From positions 1-23,481 of the forward strand of contig SKFX01000187.1 in assembly GCA_007117775.1 (NCBI GenBank): 23,481 bases of DNA, read 5' to 3'. Both the position numbers and the translations under genes were made by a program. This document shows, one piece after another, positions 14,785-22,614 of the stretch. The notes under the pieces were generated by a model. It made no database searches. It was not told where the DNA came from and was given only the letters and a program-made list of their open reading frames with translations. This DNA is from Ilumatobacteraceae bacterium (lineage in GTDB: Bacteria > Actinomycetota > Acidimicrobiia > Acidimicrobiales > Ilumatobacteraceae). Positions within the stretch are counted from its first letter, which is position 1; every line of letters begins with the position of its first letter.

Positions 14785-16107
14785 TCAGCGCCGCTCCTCG
14801 ACCAGATCGCCGCCGAGATCGTCGATTCGATCACTCACCGACCTCGCAGTGTCGAGTCCAGCGATCACCGGCACGATCTCGGCGGCGATCTGGCCGAGGA
14901 ACCTCGCCGCGACCAACCCGTCGAAACTCCGGTGATCTCCTGTGATGGTCGCCGACACCATCGGTCGCACACCGATCAGACCATCGACGGCGACGACGTG
15001 TTCGCGGATCGCGCCGAATCCAACCAGCGCCACCTGAGGGGCAAGGATGACCCCGTGGACCGTCTCAGCACCGAGGTCGCCCAGATTGGTCACCGTCAGG
15101 CTGGCGGGGGCGGTATCGGTCGTCCGCAGCCGTTGCGCTCTCGCACGGCCGACCACACCGTTGAGTTGTTCCATCATCTCGACGATGCCGAGTTCATCTG
15201 CCGATCCGATCGTCGGCGCGATGATCCCACCGCCGCGCCGCGCCACCACCACTGCGAGATCGACAGCCGCAGCGGCTTCGAAGGCGCCATCGATCCACCA
15301 GCCGTTGACCGCTGGGACACGGCGCGCTGCCCTTGCGACCGCACACAGCAGCACGGCGGCTGGCAGCACCCGGCCTGCCGGGCCGACACGGCTGTTGTGA
15401 ACCTCGAGACGATCGAGCATCTCGGTGAGATCGATCCGGTCGCTGATGTGGAAATGAGGGATCTCGGCCCATGAGCGTTCCATCAGCGATGCAATACGGG
15501 CCCGCATCGGATCGGTCTCGGCCACCGGGTCCGAAACAGCAGGACCGTGGCTACCTCGGTCGCGGACCTCAACTCCTCGGGCGCTCACATCTTCGATATC
15601 GGCGCCGGTGATCACCGAGTCGCCGGGCAGAGAGCTCGGATCGACCCCTCCCTCAGCAGCCAACCGGCGAGCCCTCGGAGTGAGACGCCGCTGTGGTCGG
15701 GTTGCAACCGCTGCCATCAGATCGTCGCGCCGGACCCGACCACCGGCTCCGCTGCCGACCAGCATTGCTTGGTCGACATCGAGGCGATCGGCCAGACGCC
15801 GCAGCACCGGGGAGGTGATCGATCCCTGTCGCTGCGATGCGGCGGTGGTCGATTCAGCCCCGACGACACCGCCGAGGCGTGCGATCGGGGTTCCGACCGC
15901 GACCCGCACACCGGCGGGCACCAATAGCTCCTCCACTCGTGCGTCCTGGAAGATCTCAACCTCGATTTCGGACTTGTCGGTCTCCACCACCGCCACGACC
16001 TGGCCGCGCGACACGCGATCGCCGGGCTCGATGAGCCACTCGACGATCACACCGTCGTCCATATCGGCGCCGAGCGAGGGCATGGCGAAGTCGGTTGCGC
16101 TCACCAT
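14785..16107 (-). CDS. 2-oxoacid dehydrogenase E2, dihydrolipoamide acyltransferase
   Basis: A 440-aa acyltransferase core subunit. Residues 5-80 are one lipoyl domain with the lipoylated Lys45 in VVETDKSEIEVEI. A peripheral subunit-binding domain lies at about 99-134 (SPVLRRLADRLDVDQAMLVG and GGRVRRDDLMAAV). A second, similar segment follows at about 142-178 (LTPRARRLAAEGGVDPSSL, ITGADIEDV). The catalytic domain covers about 195-420, with His392 and Asp396 in DHRSFDG, so it should be active. The acyl substrate cannot be told from sequence. The ATG at 16107 overlaps the E1beta stop by 7 bp. No E3 gene is in the window, so dihydrolipoamide dehydrogenase must be shared or encoded elsewhere. Confidence 0.93.
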   Translation of the reverse strand: MVSATDFAMPSLGADMDDGVIVEWLIEPGDRVSRGQVVAVVETDKSEIEVEIFQDARVEELLVPAGVRVAVGTPIARLGGVVGAESTTAASQRQGSITSPVLRRLADRLDVDQAMLVGSGAGGRVRRDDLMAAVATRPQRRLTPRARRLAAEGGVDPSSLPGDSVITGADIEDVSARGVEVRDRGSHGPAVSDPVAETDPMRARIASLMERSWAEIPHFHISDRIDLTEMLDRLEVHNSRVGPAGRVLPAAVLLCAVARAARRVPAVNGWWIDGAFEAAAAVDLAVVVARRGGGIIAPTIGSADELGIVEMMEQLNGVVGRARAQRLRTTDTAPASLTVTNLGDLGAETVHGVILAPQVALVGFGAIREHVVAVDGLIGVRPMVSATITGDHRSFDGLVAARFLGQIAAEIVPVIAGLDTARSVSDRIDDLGGDLVEERR

Positions 16108-17120
16108 GTCTCGACGACCACCGTGGCGTCCATGGCAGCGCGGGCCGCCTCGACGATGCGCTCAACAGATGGCAGCGCAGCCGCCTCGAGGTGCGCCGGA
16201 TACGGCATCGGAACCTCACGGCTGCAGACCCGGCCGATCGGGGCATCGAGATCGTAGAAGCAGTGCTCTGCGAGACGCGCTGAGACCTCAGCGGAGATTC
16301 CACCCGAACGCCATCCCTCGTCGATGATGACCGCTCGATGGGTTCGTCTCACCGACTCGACCATGGTCGACGTGTCGAGGGGTCGCAGGCATCGCAGGTC
16401 GACGACCTCGGCATCGACTCCGTCTCCGAACAGTTCCGTGGCGGCATCGAGCACCATCGGCAGAGTGCCACCGAAGGTGATCAGGCTGAGATCACGACCC
16501 GGTCGACGGATCACGGCGCGCTCGGGGTCACCGGCATCGGACCGTGCACCCACCGGACCGGAGCGGCCGTAGAGGCCGACATGTTCAAAGATCAGCACCG
16601 GGTCGGGATCCGCGAGCGCTGCGGACAGCATCCATCGGAAGTCCTCGGCGACCCCAGGCGACCAGACCTTGATGCCCGGAATATGCCCGAACCACCCGTC
16701 GAAGCTGTGGCTGTGCTGTGCAGCGAGCTGACGTCCGCCCCCGGTTGCCAGCCTGATGACGATCGGGACACCGAGTTGGCCCCCGCTCATATGGCGCAGC
16801 GTGGCGGCGGTGTTGACGATCTGATCGAGCGCCAGCAGTGAGAAATTCCCCGTCATGATCTCAACGATCGGGCGCATCCCACCGAGTGCTGCGCCGATCC
16901 CTGCGCCGACGAAGCCCAGCTCGGACAACGGGGTGTCGATGATGCGCTCTGACCCGAGCTCATCGAACAGCCCCGACGAGACCGCGAAGCAGCCGCCGTA
17001 GGCACCGACGTCCTCACCCATCAACACCACCCGGTCGTCATCGATGATCGACTCTCGCAGCGCGGCGCGCATCGCCTCGCGACACGTCATCTCGGTCTCC
17101 ATTGCAGCCGGTTCAGCCAT
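16101..17120 (-). CDS. 2-oxoacid dehydrogenase E1 beta subunit
   Basis: A 339-aa transketolase-like subunit that completes the thiamine diphosphate site with E1alpha. LMGEDVGAYGG is near residue 34, and TPLSELGFVGAGIGAALGG carries the glutamate that activates the cofactor. QHSHSFDGWFGHIPGIKV has the conserved histidines, and VIIDEGWRSGG marks the C-terminal domain. The family includes pyruvate, branched-chain oxoacid and acetoin dehydrogenases; I cannot pick one. The ATG at 17120 overlaps the E1alpha stop by 8 bp. The frame stays open further upstream to 17576, but that part is antisense-like sequence within E1alpha coding DNA and is rejected. Confidence 0.94.
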   Translation of the reverse strand: MAEPAAMETEMTCREAMRAALRESIIDDDRVVLMGEDVGAYGGCFAVSSGLFDELGSERIIDTPLSELGFVGAGIGAALGGMRPIVEIMTGNFSLLALDQIVNTAATLRHMSGGQLGVPIVIRLATGGGRQLAAQHSHSFDGWFGHIPGIKVWSPGVAEDFRWMLSAALADPDPVLIFEHVGLYGRSGPVGARSDAGDPERAVIRRPGRDLSLITFGGTLPMVLDAATELFGDGVDAEVVDLRCLRPLDTSTMVESVRRTHRAVIIDEGWRSGGISAEVSARLAEHCFYDLDAPIGRVCSREVPMPYPAHLEAAALPSVERIVEAARAAMDATVVVETW

Positions 17121-18075
17121 GGTCGACCTCGGCGAGGACATATCGCGCCAGATCATCGACCGGCTCGATGCCTCCGGCCTCAGCGCGTTCGACCGCCACT
17201 TCGATCTCGTCATCGACCTCGGCCAGCATCGCTGACCACATCTCATCGTCGAGCTCCCCCGAAGCGCGCAATCGATCGCCCAGCATCGTGAGTGGATCGC
17301 GTTCGCGCCAGCGCTCCACTTCTTGTTTGGTGCGGTACAGCTCGGGGTCGTACATCGAATGTGGCCGGAACCGATAGGTGCGGTACTCGACGAACACCGG
17401 ACCCTGCCCGGCGCGCAAATGGACCAGGGCGCGCTGCGTTGCCTCGATGACGGCCTCGACGTCCATCCCATCGACCGACAATGCCGGCATCGCGTGGGAC
17501 CCCGCCCGCATGGCGAGATCGGTCGAGGCCGCCGATCGCTCGAGTGACGTCCCCATGGCGTAGAGGTTGTTCTCACATGCGAACAGCACTGGGCTCTTCC
17601 AGAGTGCAGCGAGATTCATCGACTCGTGAAATGCCCCTTCAGCCATGGCGCCCTCACCGAAGAAGCATGCGCAGACGCCAGATCGACCGAAATGAGTATC
17701 GGCGAGACCCAGGCCGACGGCGAGTGGAAGCCCTCCGGCAACGATGGCGTTACCGCCGTAGAACCGATGGTCGGCGCTGAACAGGTGCATCGAGCCACCG
17801 CGGCCGCCCGAACACCCCGATATGCGGCCGAACATCTCGGCCATGATTGCGTCGGCCGGCACCCCTTTGGCGAGCGCATGGATGTGTTCCCGGTAGGTGC
17901 CGACCACCGAGTCATCGGGACCGAGCAGCGATCCCACACCTGCTGCGACGGCCTCCTGACCCACCGACAAGTGCAGGAACCCTCGGATGGCCTGTTGTTG
18001 ATAGAGCGGCACACAGCGCTCCTCGAACCGGCGCATGAACAGCATCGTGCGCAGCAACTCCATGCGCGTGGTCAT
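17113..18075 (-). CDS. 2-oxoacid dehydrogenase E1 alpha subunit
   Basis: A 320-aa thiamine-diphosphate enzyme subunit that decarboxylates a 2-oxoacid (or cleaves acetoin) and reductively acylates the lipoyl group of E2. The cofactor motif runs from GEG (140-142, a common variant of GDG) to ENN (168-170). GRGGSMHLFS at 91-100, FYGGNAIVAGGLPLAVGLGLA near 105-125 and the YRFRPHSMYDPELYRTKQE loop at 234-252 are typical of PDH/acetoin-type E1alpha. Length is normal. The start ATG at 18075 overlaps the ligase stop by 4 bp (ATGA). It sits second in the operon, between the ligase and E1beta. Confidence 0.94.
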   Translation of the reverse strand: MTTRMELLRTMLFMRRFEERCVPLYQQQAIRGFLHLSVGQEAVAAGVGSLLGPDDSVVGTYREHIHALAKGVPADAIMAEMFGRISGCSGGRGGSMHLFSADHRFYGGNAIVAGGLPLAVGLGLADTHFGRSGVCACFFGEGAMAEGAFHESMNLAALWKSPVLFACENNLYAMGTSLERSAASTDLAMRAGSHAMPALSVDGMDVEAVIEATQRALVHLRAGQGPVFVEYRTYRFRPHSMYDPELYRTKQEVERWRERDPLTMLGDRLRASGELDDEMWSAMLAEVDDEIEVAVERAEAGGIEPVDDLARYVLAEVDHG

Positions 18076-19883
18076 CGCTGCTCCCCCACCCTGCGGCCCG
18101 GCGCACCCTGGCTCTCACCACTGTGATCCTGCAGTGTCGAGACATCGCCCAGATCAGCTCCGAGTTCACGGGCGCGCAGCACCCGCCGCATGACTTTGCC
18201 GCTGCGCGTGATCGGCAGGTCCTCGACCACCTTGATCTGACGCGGTGCAACCGCTGGGCCGAGGCGTCGTCGGGCATGGGCCATGACATCGCGCAGCAGT
18301 TCATCGCTCTCGTCATCACCGCTCGACAACACGACGCAGGCATGGATCACCGCTCCAGCGGTGTCATCGGGAACTCCGTACACTCCTGCGAGGGCGACCG
18401 ATTCGTGTTCGGTGAGCACCTGTTCGACTTCGAACGGACCGATCAGGTGGCCGGCGGTCTTGATGACGTCATCGCTGCGACCGATGAACCAGTAGTACCC
18501 GTCCCGATCGCGCCGCGCCAGGTCGCCGCTCAGGTACCACTCCCCGGTGAAGCACTTGCGATACCGGTCATCGGCGTCGAGATACGCCCGGAACATCGAT
18601 GACCACCCCGACCGGAGCGCGATCATCCCGGGCACCTCAGGATCGTCGACAACCACCGGACGGCCGTGCGGGTCGACCACGAGCTCACCATCGTCATCGC
18701 ATTCGAAGAGCTCGGCGTCGACACCGTCAAGCGGTCGGCCCATCGAGCCTGGCCGGAGCTCGAGATCAGGACTCATCGCGATCATGATCGAACCTGTCTC
18801 GGTCTGCCACCAGGTGTCACGGACCGCGGCGCCGAGCACGCGACGGCCCCACCGGACGGCATTGGCGTCGAGGGGTTCGCCGACACTGGCGACCATCCGC
18901 AGAGCACTCAGATCGCGACCGTCCACCAGATCGTCTCCAGCACGCATCAGCAGCCGGATCGCAGTGGGAGCGGTGTAGAAGACATTGACGCGCTCACGTT
19001 CGAGGATCGTGTACCACCGGTCGGCATCGAGCTCTGCCTCGTCGATCACCATCGTCACCCCGCAGGCGAGCGGTGCTGACAGGCCATAGCTCGTCCCGGT
19101 GACCCAGCCCGGATCGGCGGTACACCAATACACATCGCCCGGCGAAAGCCCGAAGACCGCATGCGCCGACGCCCGGTGGGCGCGGACAGCATCATGGACA
19201 TGGACTGCCCCCTTGGGCGTTCCGGTGGTCCCCGAGGTGAAGTGGACCAGCGCCGGGTCCTGCGGGTCGGTCGGCTCGATCTCGAATCGATCCGGTGCTC
19301 CATCGATCACCGCCTCCAAGGAGTGAACGACGTGACCGGCGGCCTCGCCGATCAGATCATCGTCACGGTCTACGTCGATCAACAGGACATGTCGCAGTGT
19401 CGCGACCTCGTCGACGATGGACATCAGACGGCGTCGGTACAGCGCTGCGGTGGTGACGACAGCGACCGCGCGACCGAGCTCCAGGCGCTGTCGCACCGGC
19501 TCGGGACCGAAGACGGAGAACAGTGGGCAGAGCACCGCCCGCGACCGCAGCACCCCGAGCGCCGCCTGATACGTGCCGGGGTGGCGGCCGGCGAACGTGA
19601 AGACCGTGTCACCGGCACCCACGCCGAGCTGGCGCAGGGCCCAGGCGATCCGCCAACTGGTGTCGGCGAGGTCGCGGTAGGTGAAGTCGCGCACCGAAGA
19701 GTCCATGGCGATGAAGCGCATTGCCACGGTGTCGCCGAGACCGGCACGCACCGGCTCATCGAGCAGCACCGCTGCCATATTCGCTCCGCCGCCATCACCA
19801 CCCGGCCCGCTGGCGAGCCCGTTCATGACACCCGGTGTCTCGTGCTGTGTCGTGATCTGGGTGTCGTGATCTGAGTGCATCAT
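18072..19883 (-). CDS. AMP-forming acyl-CoA synthetase, acetyl-CoA-synthetase-like
   Basis: A roughly 603-aa cytosolic ligase that activates a carboxylic acid as acyl-AMP and then as acyl-CoA. The phosphate loop is FTSGTTGTPKGAV at about 215-227. WWQTETG at about 358-364 is typical of acetyl- and propionyl-type enzymes. The hinge is GRSDDVIKTAGHLIGPFEVE at about 468-487, and the catalytic lysine lies in PITRSGK (about 557-563), which also fits the PxxxxGK motif recognised by protein acetyltransferases. The first 35 residues are extra and low in complexity. The ATG at 19883 or 19880 is favoured because GGAGG lies just upstream; a GTG at 19892 overlaps that site. It is first of five coupled genes. 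Confidence 0.92.
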   Translation of the reverse strand: MMHSDHDTQITTQHETPGVMNGLASGPGGDGGGANMAAVLLDEPVRAGLGDTVAMRFIAMDSSVRDFTYRDLADTSWRIAWALRQLGVGAGDTVFTFAGRHPGTYQAALGVLRSRAVLCPLFSVFGPEPVRQRLELGRAVAVVTTAALYRRRLMSIVDEVATLRHVLLIDVDRDDDLIGEAAGHVVHSLEAVIDGAPDRFEIEPTDPQDPALVHFTSGTTGTPKGAVHVHDAVRAHRASAHAVFGLSPGDVYWCTADPGWVTGTSYGLSAPLACGVTMVIDEAELDADRWYTILERERVNVFYTAPTAIRLLMRAGDDLVDGRDLSALRMVASVGEPLDANAVRWGRRVLGAAVRDTWWQTETGSIMIAMSPDLELRPGSMGRPLDGVDAELFECDDDGELVVDPHGRPVVVDDPEVPGMIALRSGWSSMFRAYLDADDRYRKCFTGEWYLSGDLARRDRDGYYWFIGRSDDVIKTAGHLIGPFEVEQVLTEHESVALAGVYGVPDDTAGAVIHACVVLSSGDDESDELLRDVMAHARRRLGPAVAPRQIKVVEDLPITRSGKVMRRVLRARELGADLGDVSTLQDHSGESQGAPGRRVGEQR

Positions 19884-19892
19884 CGCCTCCAC

Positions 19893-20040
19893 CGCCTGCT
19901 CGCACGGACCCTACGGACCCACCGATGCCCGCAACAGGGCCCTTCGTCCGCCCGATACCGCGAGATGGCCTCCGACGGAGGCGCCGACCACGGCCACCAC
20001 GGGTCCCGCCGATCGATGCGATGGCGACTACCGTTCTGGT
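19893..20040. promoter_or_regulatory. Divergent control region between the acyl-CoA synthetase operon and the aminotransferase
   Basis: A 148-bp gap between divergent genes. It contains a perfect 7-bp-arm palindrome, GCCTCCG-A-CGGAGGC (19968-19982), and a direct repeat CGGACCC-TA-CGGACCC (19905-19920). On the minus strand TAGGGT (19908-19913) could be the -10 box of the ligase operon, giving a leader of about 20 nt with a Shine-Dalgarno. On the plus strand TACCGT (20029-20034) ends 6 nt before the aminotransferase ATG. The palindrome is a candidate operator serving both directions; no regulator gene lies in the window. Confidence 0.45.
20029..20034 (+). promoter_or_regulatory. Possible -10 box for the aminotransferase gene (leaderless)
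   Basis: TACCGT fits TANNNT and ends exactly 6 nt before the ATG at 20041, so the transcript would begin at or next to the start codon. The spacer TCTGGT is not a Shine-Dalgarno. No clear -35 box is seen. Confidence 0.4.
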
Positions 20041-21255
20041 ATGACAGCGGCATTCCTGCATCCCTTCGCCAAGCCGACGCGAGAACACTTCATCCCGATC
20101 ACCAAAGGCTCCGGAGCCGTCCTGTGGGATGCCGAGGGCAATGAGTACATCGACGCCATGGCCAGTCTGTGGTACTGCGCCGTCGGCCATGGGCGAGCCG
20201 AGATCGCCGATGCCGTCGCAACGCAGATGAGGGAACTGGCGGCCTATTCATGCTTCGACCCGTTCACCTCACCGGTGGCCGATGAGCTCGCAGAACGCCT
20301 CGCAGCGCTGTCACCGGTGCCCGATGCCAGGATCTTTTTGTGCGGGTCGGGCTCAGAGGCCGTCGACACCGCGCTGAAACTCGCACGCCTCACCCATGTC
20401 CTCGCCGGTGAGCCGCAGCGGACGATGATCATCAGCCGGGTCCGCGGCTATCACGGCACCAACTACGGCGGCACCAGCGCTCAGGGGATCGCCCCCAACC
20501 GTGAGGGGTACGGCCCGCTGGTCCCCGACATCGTGCAGGTGCCCAGCGATGACGTCGAAGCACTGTCGGTGCTGATGGCCGAACACTCCGAGCGAATCGC
20601 GGCGGTCATCACTGAACCGGTGCAGGGTGCCGGTGGCGTTCACCCGCCGACCGCCGGTTACCTCGAGCACCTGCGACGCCTCTGCGATCAGCATGACGCA
20701 CTGTTGATCTTCGATGAGGTCATCACCGGCTTCGGCCGACTCGGCGCATGGTTCGGGGCCGAGCACTTCGGTGTGATCCCTGATCTGACCACCTTCGCCA
20801 AGGCCGTCACCTCCGGATATCAGCCCCTCGGCGGTGTGATCGTCGGCGCCCGGCCCCGCCGGGCACTCGAATCGGATCCCGAATTCATTCTTCGACACGG
20901 CTACACGTACTCCGGGCATGCCGCCGCCTGCGCCGCAGCACTGGCCAACCTCTCGGTGTTCGAGAACGAAGGACTGTTCCACGAGGCCCATCGAATCGGG
21001 GCGCGCCTCGGTGCTGGCCTGCGGGCTCTCGCCGATGACGGGGTCATCGACCATGCCCGCGGCGAGGTCGCGGTCTGGGCGGCGGGTCTGCGTCCCGATC
21101 AAGATGCCATGGTGATCCGCGATCGGATGCTCGCTGCCGGGGTGATCACTCGCGCCATTGGGCCCGATACCTGCACATTCTGTCCGCCGCTGGTGACCTC
21201 CGATGAACAGATCGACCGCATCATCGACGTTCTCGCCGCCGCCGCCATCCACTGA
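20041..21255 (+). CDS. Class III pyridoxal-phosphate aminotransferase (omega-amino acid type)
   Basis: A 404-aa cytosolic fold-type I aminotransferase. Lys254 in TFAKAVTSGYQPLGG binds pyridoxal phosphate. LIFDEVITGFGRLG at 222-235 holds the Asp that contacts the ring nitrogen. CGSGSEAVDTALKLAR at 101-116 binds the phosphate and EPVQGAGGV at 192-200 is also conserved. SLWYCAVGHG near residue 42 is typical of the group that includes beta-alanine, taurine and polyamine:pyruvate aminotransferases. The exact amino donor is not readable. It is slightly shorter than many class III enzymes, with a compact C-terminal domain. It is divergent from the acyl-CoA synthetase operon and 72 bp upstream of a P450 gene. 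Confidence 0.93.
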   Translation: MTAAFLHPFAKPTREHFIPITKGSGAVLWDAEGNEYIDAMASLWYCAVGHGRAEIADAVATQMRELAAYSCFDPFTSPVADELAERLAALSPVPDARIFLCGSGSEAVDTALKLARLTHVLAGEPQRTMIISRVRGYHGTNYGGTSAQGIAPNREGYGPLVPDIVQVPSDDVEALSVLMAEHSERIAAVITEPVQGAGGVHPPTAGYLEHLRRLCDQHDALLIFDEVITGFGRLGAWFGAEHFGVIPDLTTFAKAVTSGYQPLGGVIVGARPRRALESDPEFILRHGYTYSGHAAACAAALANLSVFENEGLFHEAHRIGARLGAGLRALADDGVIDHARGEVAVWAAGLRPDQDAMVIRDRMLAAGVITRAIGPDTCTFCPPLVTSDEQIDRIIDVLAAAAIH

Positions 21256-21289
21256 TACCGGTGGCCGCAGATCACGCTGCGAATCACCT

Positions 21290-21304
21290 CCGACAACGTG
21301 TCGG
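21290..21304. promoter_or_regulatory. Inverted repeat between the aminotransferase and P450 genes
   Basis: CCGACA-ACG-TGTCGG is a perfect 6-bp-arm inverted repeat 24 bp upstream of the P450 ATG. It could be an operator or a short hairpin that separates the two transcripts. An in-frame GTG at 21298 lies inside it, one reason not to use that codon as the P450 start. Confidence 0.35.
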
Positions 21305-21327
21305 CCAGCAGCACCCGACACAATGAC

Positions 21328-22575
21328 ATGATGGCCGATCGCAGTGTTCCCGCCGTCGAAGCGATCTGGGACCCGACCCGTCCTGAATTCCGGGCTGATC
21401 CATATCCGTTCTACGACGCGCTGCGCTCACATGATCCGGTCTCGAGCACCGGTCCCGACACCTGGGTGCTGACCCGATACCGCGATGTCGCTGAGACCCT
21501 GCGCAGCCCGCTATTCAGCCGCGACGTCGAAGCGAGCGCGAAGCCGAGCAACGATCCGGTGGCACAGCGTCGTCGCCAGCGTCGCTCCGGCAGCGCCAAG
21601 ACCATCTTGAACCTCGATCCACCGGATCACACCCGGCTTCGACGACTCGTCACCAAGGCGTTCACACCCTCGGCGATCGAGCGACTCCGGCCCCGGATCC
21701 AGTCCATGGTCGATATCGCGCTCGATACCGCGCAGCAGCGCGAAACACTCGAGCTCATCGAGGATCTCGCATTCCCGGTCCCATTCCAGGTCATCTCCGA
21801 ACTGCTCGATATGCCCACCGACCGAGCCGATGAGATGCGCTCATGGAGCCAGGTCCTCACCGCCTCGCTCGAACCCGATGTCGATCTGGAGACCTTCGAC
21901 CGGACCGATGCCGTGCTCGCCGAGATGATCCCCTACCTGTGGGAGATCATCGAGCAGCGCCGCAACGCACCGGGCGATGATCTGCTGTCGGCGTTGATCG
22001 CCGTCGAGGAACAAGGGGACCGCCTCGACGCAGCCGAGATGATTGCGTTCGTCCTTCTGCTCTATGTCGCAGGTCACGAAACCACGGTGAACCTGATCGG
22101 CAACGGGATGCTGGCCCTCCTCGAACACCCCGACCAGATCGAACTGTGGCGCAGTCGCCCAGATCTCGACGAGCGGGCGGTCGATGAGTTGTTGCGATAT
22201 GACGGCCCGGTGCAGCACACGGTGCGAATCCCGCTCGAACCCATCGATTACGAGCACCTCGACGGACGCATCGTCACCGTCGAACCCGGCGACACAGTGC
22301 TGACCGTGCTCGGCGCCGCAAACCATGACCCAGCGGTATTCGACGACCCGCACCGGCTCGATCTCCTGCGGCCGAACTCGCATCGCCATCTGGCTTTTGC
22401 CTCGGGGATCCACTACTGCCTCGGCGCATCGCTGGCGCGCCTCGAGGCGTCGATCGCGCTCGGATCGCTGATCCGCCGTTTCGGAACCATCGAGTTGCTC
22501 AGCGAGCCGACCTGGCGGGATCGCCTGACCATCCGGGGCGTCGACCGTATGGACCTTCGTGTTGAACCCCTCTGA
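21328..22575 (+). CDS. Cytochrome P450
   Basis: A 415-aa soluble bacterial P450 with no membrane anchor. The oxygen-activation motif in helix I is AGHETT (248-253), the helix K motif is ELLR (287-290), and the heme loop is FASGIHYCLG with Cys364 as the iron ligand. LDPPDHTRLRRLVTKAFTP (96-114) is typical of class I enzymes that take electrons from a ferredoxin; no ferredoxin or reductase gene is near. The substrate is unknown. Two ATGs (21328 and 21331) are adjacent; a CACAAT box ends 6 nt before the second, favouring 21331 if the mRNA is leaderless. It follows the aminotransferase and converges on the hydroxyacid dehydrogenase. Confidence 0.94.
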   Translation: MMADRSVPAVEAIWDPTRPEFRADPYPFYDALRSHDPVSSTGPDTWVLTRYRDVAETLRSPLFSRDVEASAKPSNDPVAQRRRQRRSGSAKTILNLDPPDHTRLRRLVTKAFTPSAIERLRPRIQSMVDIALDTAQQRETLELIEDLAFPVPFQVISELLDMPTDRADEMRSWSQVLTASLEPDVDLETFDRTDAVLAEMIPYLWEIIEQRRNAPGDDLLSALIAVEEQGDRLDAAEMIAFVLLLYVAGHETTVNLIGNGMLALLEHPDQIELWRSRPDLDERAVDELLRYDGPVQHTVRIPLEPIDYEHLDGRIVTVEPGDTVLTVLGAANHDPAVFDDPHRLDLLRPNSHRHLAFASGIHYCLGASLARLEASIALGSLIRRFGTIELLSEPTWRDRLTIRGVDRMDLRVEPL

Positions 22576-22614
22576 TTCGATCCACTGCGATACCGGGCAC
22601 CTCGGCGCAGCAAT

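Noticed and set aside
17121..17576. N-terminal extension of E1beta by 152 residues
   Set aside because: It lies inside E1alpha coding sequence in another frame and is Arg/Ser-rich shadow sequence; the ATG at 17120 overlaps the E1alpha stop as expected for coupled genes.
20353..21321. Minus-strand ORF of 322 codons opposite the aminotransferase
   Set aside because: The plus strand encodes a complete class III aminotransferase with its lysine and Asp motifs; the minus frame has no family features.
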